A stretch of DNA of 31,493 bases from the NCBI GenBank assembly GCA_035761805.1, contig DASTQL010000034.1, forward strand, positions 1 through 31,493, given 5' to 3'. Source of the stretch: DASTQL01 sp035761805 (GTDB taxonomy: Bacteria > Actinomycetota > Actinomycetes > Jiangellales > Jiangellaceae). This document shows, in pieces, positions 29,301 to 31,493 of the stretch. How positions within the stretch are numbered: position 1 is the first letter of the stretch; every line of letters starts with the position of its first letter. Under the pieces are notes generated by a model, which worked only from the letters and a program-made list of their open reading frames with translations, searched no databases and was not told where the DNA came from. The position numbers were made by a program, and so were the translations under genes.

Positions 29301-30779
29301 GTGGACCAGCGTGACGTGGCCGAGTTCGGCCGCACCTTCCACCGCTTCCTCGACGAGGTCGTCCGGGTCGCCGACACGACGCCTGCCGGTGCCAGGTCGC
29401 TGGCCGACATCGTCCAGGACTTCGTGGACGCGGATCCGACCGGCCTACCCGTCGTGTCCGAGCGGTTCGCGCATTTCGAGCACCCCACCGTGCAGGTAGC
29501 GCTCGACGTGCTGGTGGACCGATCAGGCACCGGGAGTCAGTTGCTCGGCGTGGCCGGGATGGGCCGCGAACACCACTCGTTGTCCGAGCTGCTCGTCGCC
29601 TCCCAACGGCATCGGGCCTTCTGGGCGGGGGCGGTCGACTACGTCGCTGTTCCCGTCGGCGTCGACGATGAGGTCGCCTGCGTCCGATTCGGGCTCTACT
29701 TGGTCCTCGACGGTGAGCGACGGCTGGCCGTCCTGCTCCGCGGTGCCTCGCCAGAGATGGGGCGACCGCCGAGCCTCGAGGTCCTCGCGGCAACGGCGGA
29801 GGACGCACATCACTGGCTCTCCCGGCTCAGGGACGAGAGAGCTGCTCGCAACGTCCTTCGTGGCCAGGTCCTCTCCTTCGAGCCGAGCGACGTCGAGCCG
29901 GGGATCGGGCCGGTTCGCTTCCATCCGCGTCCCGACGTGGCGCGTGACGACGTCGTGCTGCCCGGCGGAGTCCTCGAACGGGTCGAGCGTCAGGTTCTGG
30001 GCGTGGCCAGACACCGCGGCCGACTCGTAGCCGAGGGCCGCCACCTCAAGCGCGGCGTCCTGCTCTACGGTCCCCCAGGAACGGGCAAGACGCACACGGT
30101 CCGATACCTCGTCGGCCTGCTCCGTGCTGTCACGGTCGTCGTGCTCACCGGTCCTTCCATCCGGTTCGTCGGCGAGGCCTGCGCCCTTGCGCGGACGCTT
30201 CAGCCGGCTTTGGTCGTCCTCGAGGACTGCGACCTCGTCGCCGAAGACCGCTCCTACGCCCCCTTCGCCAACCCGCTGCTGTTCACCGTGCTCGACGAGA
30301 TGGACGGGCTCGCACCGGACTCCGATGTGACGTTCCTGCTGACCACGAACCGCGTGGACCTGCTCGAGACGGCTCTGGCGCAGCGCCCCGGAAGGGTCGA
30401 CCTCGCCGTAGAGCTTCCCCTCCCGGATGCGGAGGGCCGGGCCCGTCTCCTGTCCCTGTACATGGATGACGTCGAGCTGACCCCAGCCGATGTCGAGCGG
30501 GTCGTGGCACGCAGCGCCGGCGTCCCGGCGTCGTTCGTCAAGGAGTTGGCCCGGCGCGCCACGCTGTTCTCGGCCGAACGCGGGGCATCGTCGACCGAGG
30601 CTGTGGACGTCCATGCCGCCCTCGAGGAGCTGATGGAGGCTCAGGAGGCGCTCACCCGTCGGTTGCTCGGGTCGCGCGACGACGAGGCCCCAGGTCGGGG
30701 CGACCCGGGGCCGGGCGGCTGGTTCGCGTACGTCCCGAAGCCTGAAAGCGTCGCAGGCGGCGGCCCTTCGGGCCTGTGA
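29301..30779 (+). CDS. AAA+ ATPase with unknown N-terminal domain
   Basis: A 492-residue AAA+ protein related to proteasomal and FtsH/CDC48-type ATPases. Residues 1-240 form an unrecognised domain. The ATPase core has Walker A GPPGTGKT (257-264), pore-loop region VVVLTGPSIRFVGEACALAR, Walker B ALVVLEDCDLVAED (Glu-Asp order), sensor 1 FLLTTNRVD (Asn350) and arginine-finger region AQRPGRVDLAVELPLPD. A small helical lid follows (ARLLSLYMDDVELTPADVER and VPASFVKELARRA). The Gly/Pro-rich tail is likely disordered. GTG at 29301 has GGGGAGGG upstream; TACGGT near 29252 may be its -10. It lacks a protease domain, so it could remodel proteins or complexes; no partner is encoded adjacent. Confidence 0.85.
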   Translation: MDQRDVAEFGRTFHRFLDEVVRVADTTPAGARSLADIVQDFVDADPTGLPVVSERFAHFEHPTVQVALDVLVDRSGTGSQLLGVAGMGREHHSLSELLVASQRHRAFWAGAVDYVAVPVGVDDEVACVRFGLYLVLDGERRLAVLLRGASPEMGRPPSLEVLAATAEDAHHWLSRLRDERAARNVLRGQVLSFEPSDVEPGIGPVRFHPRPDVARDDVVLPGGVLERVERQVLGVARHRGRLVAEGRHLKRGVLLYGPPGTGKTHTVRYLVGLLRAVTVVVLTGPSIRFVGEACALARTLQPALVVLEDCDLVAEDRSYAPFANPLLFTVLDEMDGLAPDSDVTFLLTTNRVDLLETALAQRPGRVDLAVELPLPDAEGRARLLSLYMDDVELTPADVERVVARSAGVPASFVKELARRATLFSAERGASSTEAVDVHAALEELMEAQEALTRRLLGSRDDEAPGRGDPGPGGWFAYVPKPESVAGGGPSGL

Positions 30780-30841
30780 CGATCCACTGCTGACGGAAGA
30801 GCAGCCGGCGCCTATGGTCGAGGTGGATCTGGAGGTCGGTG

Positions 30842-31493
30842 ATGGCGGGTGGGGGCGCCCGAGGGCGGGGCCGACGGTGGTTGGTGGGGGCGGTGGTTCT
30901 GCTGCTGGCGGTGCCGCTGTCGGCGGGGGTGCTGGCCAGCCGGTCCGACGAGCCCTGGGGATCCAGGGCGGAGGAGTGGGTCGCCCAGTACCTGCTGGTG
31001 AACGGCACCGCCACCGGCTACGACAGCACTGCTGCCGCTTTCTACGCGCCGGGTGCGCGGCTCGACCTGCGCCCGCAGTCCGGGCTCGAGTTCGACCCGG
31101 CCGCCGGTCTCCGTCCGTACGGAGGAGTCACCCGGCCGGCTGCCACGATCGACGAGGTCGAGCCCCAGGGCGTCTACGTCAGTGCCGGAGGCACGCTGGT
31201 GACGCTCGCCGGGCCGCCGCGGCACCCGTTCATGGACGGGACGGTCGTGTCACCCTCCCGCTCGCTCACGCGGCATCCGCAGGAGCGGCCCCGTCACTTC
31301 GCGGTCGTGTTGGAGGTGGGCGCGGGAGGGATCTCGCGGCAGACGGAGCTGGCCGATCTGGACACCTGGGGGACGGCGCCGCGGCATTGCGACGACGCGG
31401 CGGCGGAGCGGGTGCTGGAGGGCTACCTGGGCGTGTGGTCAGGCGCGGGCTCAGCGGGGGGCGTGTATCGCCAGGGTGCGGTGGTGGTGGACG
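30842..31493 (+). CDS. Secreted or membrane-anchored SnoaL/NTF2-like protein, 3'-partial
   Basis: The gene runs off the window; 217 codons are visible without a stop. A basic start (about ARGRGRRW) and a hydrophobic stretch LVGAVVLLLAVPLSAGVLAS form a signal peptide or N-terminal anchor, with no lipobox cysteine. The next region, EEWVAQYLLVNGTATGYD, STAAAFYAPGARLDL and onward, suggests an NTF2/SnoaL-like fold of extracytoplasmic type, but I would not name a function. The ATG has GGAGG seven bases upstream, and a TATGGT -10-like hexamer lies near 30813. It reads on the same strand after the AAA+ gene, with a 62 bp gap holding a weak hairpin CTGCT/AGCAG. Confidence 0.7.
   Translation, partial: MAGGGARGRGRRWLVGAVVLLLAVPLSAGVLASRSDEPWGSRAEEWVAQYLLVNGTATGYDSTAAAFYAPGARLDLRPQSGLEFDPAAGLRPYGGVTRPAATIDEVEPQGVYVSAGGTLVTLAGPPRHPFMDGTVVSPSRSLTRHPQERPRHFAVVLEVGAGGISRQTELADLDTWGTAPRHCDDAAAERVLEGYLGVWSGAGSAGGVYRQGAVVVD

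Overview
The window is chromosomal DNA of a high-GC actinobacterium. The evidence is very high GC with strong G/C at third codon positions, frequent GTG/TTG starts, a NucS mismatch endonuclease, a GAF-ANTAR regulator, a DivIVA-type coiled-coil protein, and acyl-CoA metabolism of actinobacterial style. Nocardioidaceae or a relative is plausible, but that is inference from gene content only. No RNA gene, CRISPR array, insertion sequence or phage gene was recognised.

Layout. 1-2.4 kb: the 3' part of ethylmalonyl-CoA mutase, translationally coupled to an APH-fold kinase. 2.4-6.2 kb (minus strand): an ABC-2 exporter (ATPase, permease), then a sensor kinase and a NarL-type response regulator, the regulator set off by an odd 290 bp gap. 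6.3-8.2 kb (minus): nucS, a STAS protein and a GAF-ANTAR protein. 8.4-12.1 kb (plus): a tandem-duplicated 3-hydroxyacyl-CoA dehydrogenase, a small Cys/His protein and two coupled alpha/beta hydrolases, closed by a strong bidirectional terminator against a DivIVA-like gene. 13.4-21.9 kb: crotonyl-CoA carboxylase/reductase, a membrane protein, methylmalonyl-CoA epimerase, thiolase, MeaB GTPase, a 50-residue hydrophobic peptide, a PH-domain membrane protein, a MarR regulator, an isobutyryl-CoA-mutase-type large subunit and a YciI-like protein. 21.9-25.4 kb: a decay zone with a broken MFS/cNMP-binding gene, an intact thioredoxin-TPR gene, a frameshifted ABC permease, a 5'-truncated ABC ATPase and a truncated esterase. 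25.4-31.5 kb: esterase, class I aldolase, ATP-grasp protein, SRPBCC protein, CBS fragment, AAA+ ATPase and a 3'-partial secreted or anchored protein.

How the genes fit together. Thiolase, 3-hydroxyacyl-CoA dehydrogenase, carboxylating Ccr, epimerase and Ecm cover much of the ethylmalonyl-CoA route from acetyl-CoA to C4/C5 dicarboxylyl-CoA esters. The Icm-type mutase and MeaB add B12-dependent branched C4 chemistry. The pathway is scattered over about 20 kb and both strands, and its methylsuccinyl-CoA dehydrogenase, mesaconyl-CoA hydratase and lyase are not in the window. A near-perfect palindrome between the MarR gene and the Icm-type mutase is the best candidate operator.

The least explained locus is the esterase-remnant/esterase/aldolase/ATP-grasp group (25.2-28.5 kb). 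It looks like an uncharacterised pathway that has lost one esterase to a deletion which also removed the 5' half of a divergent ABC transporter operon.
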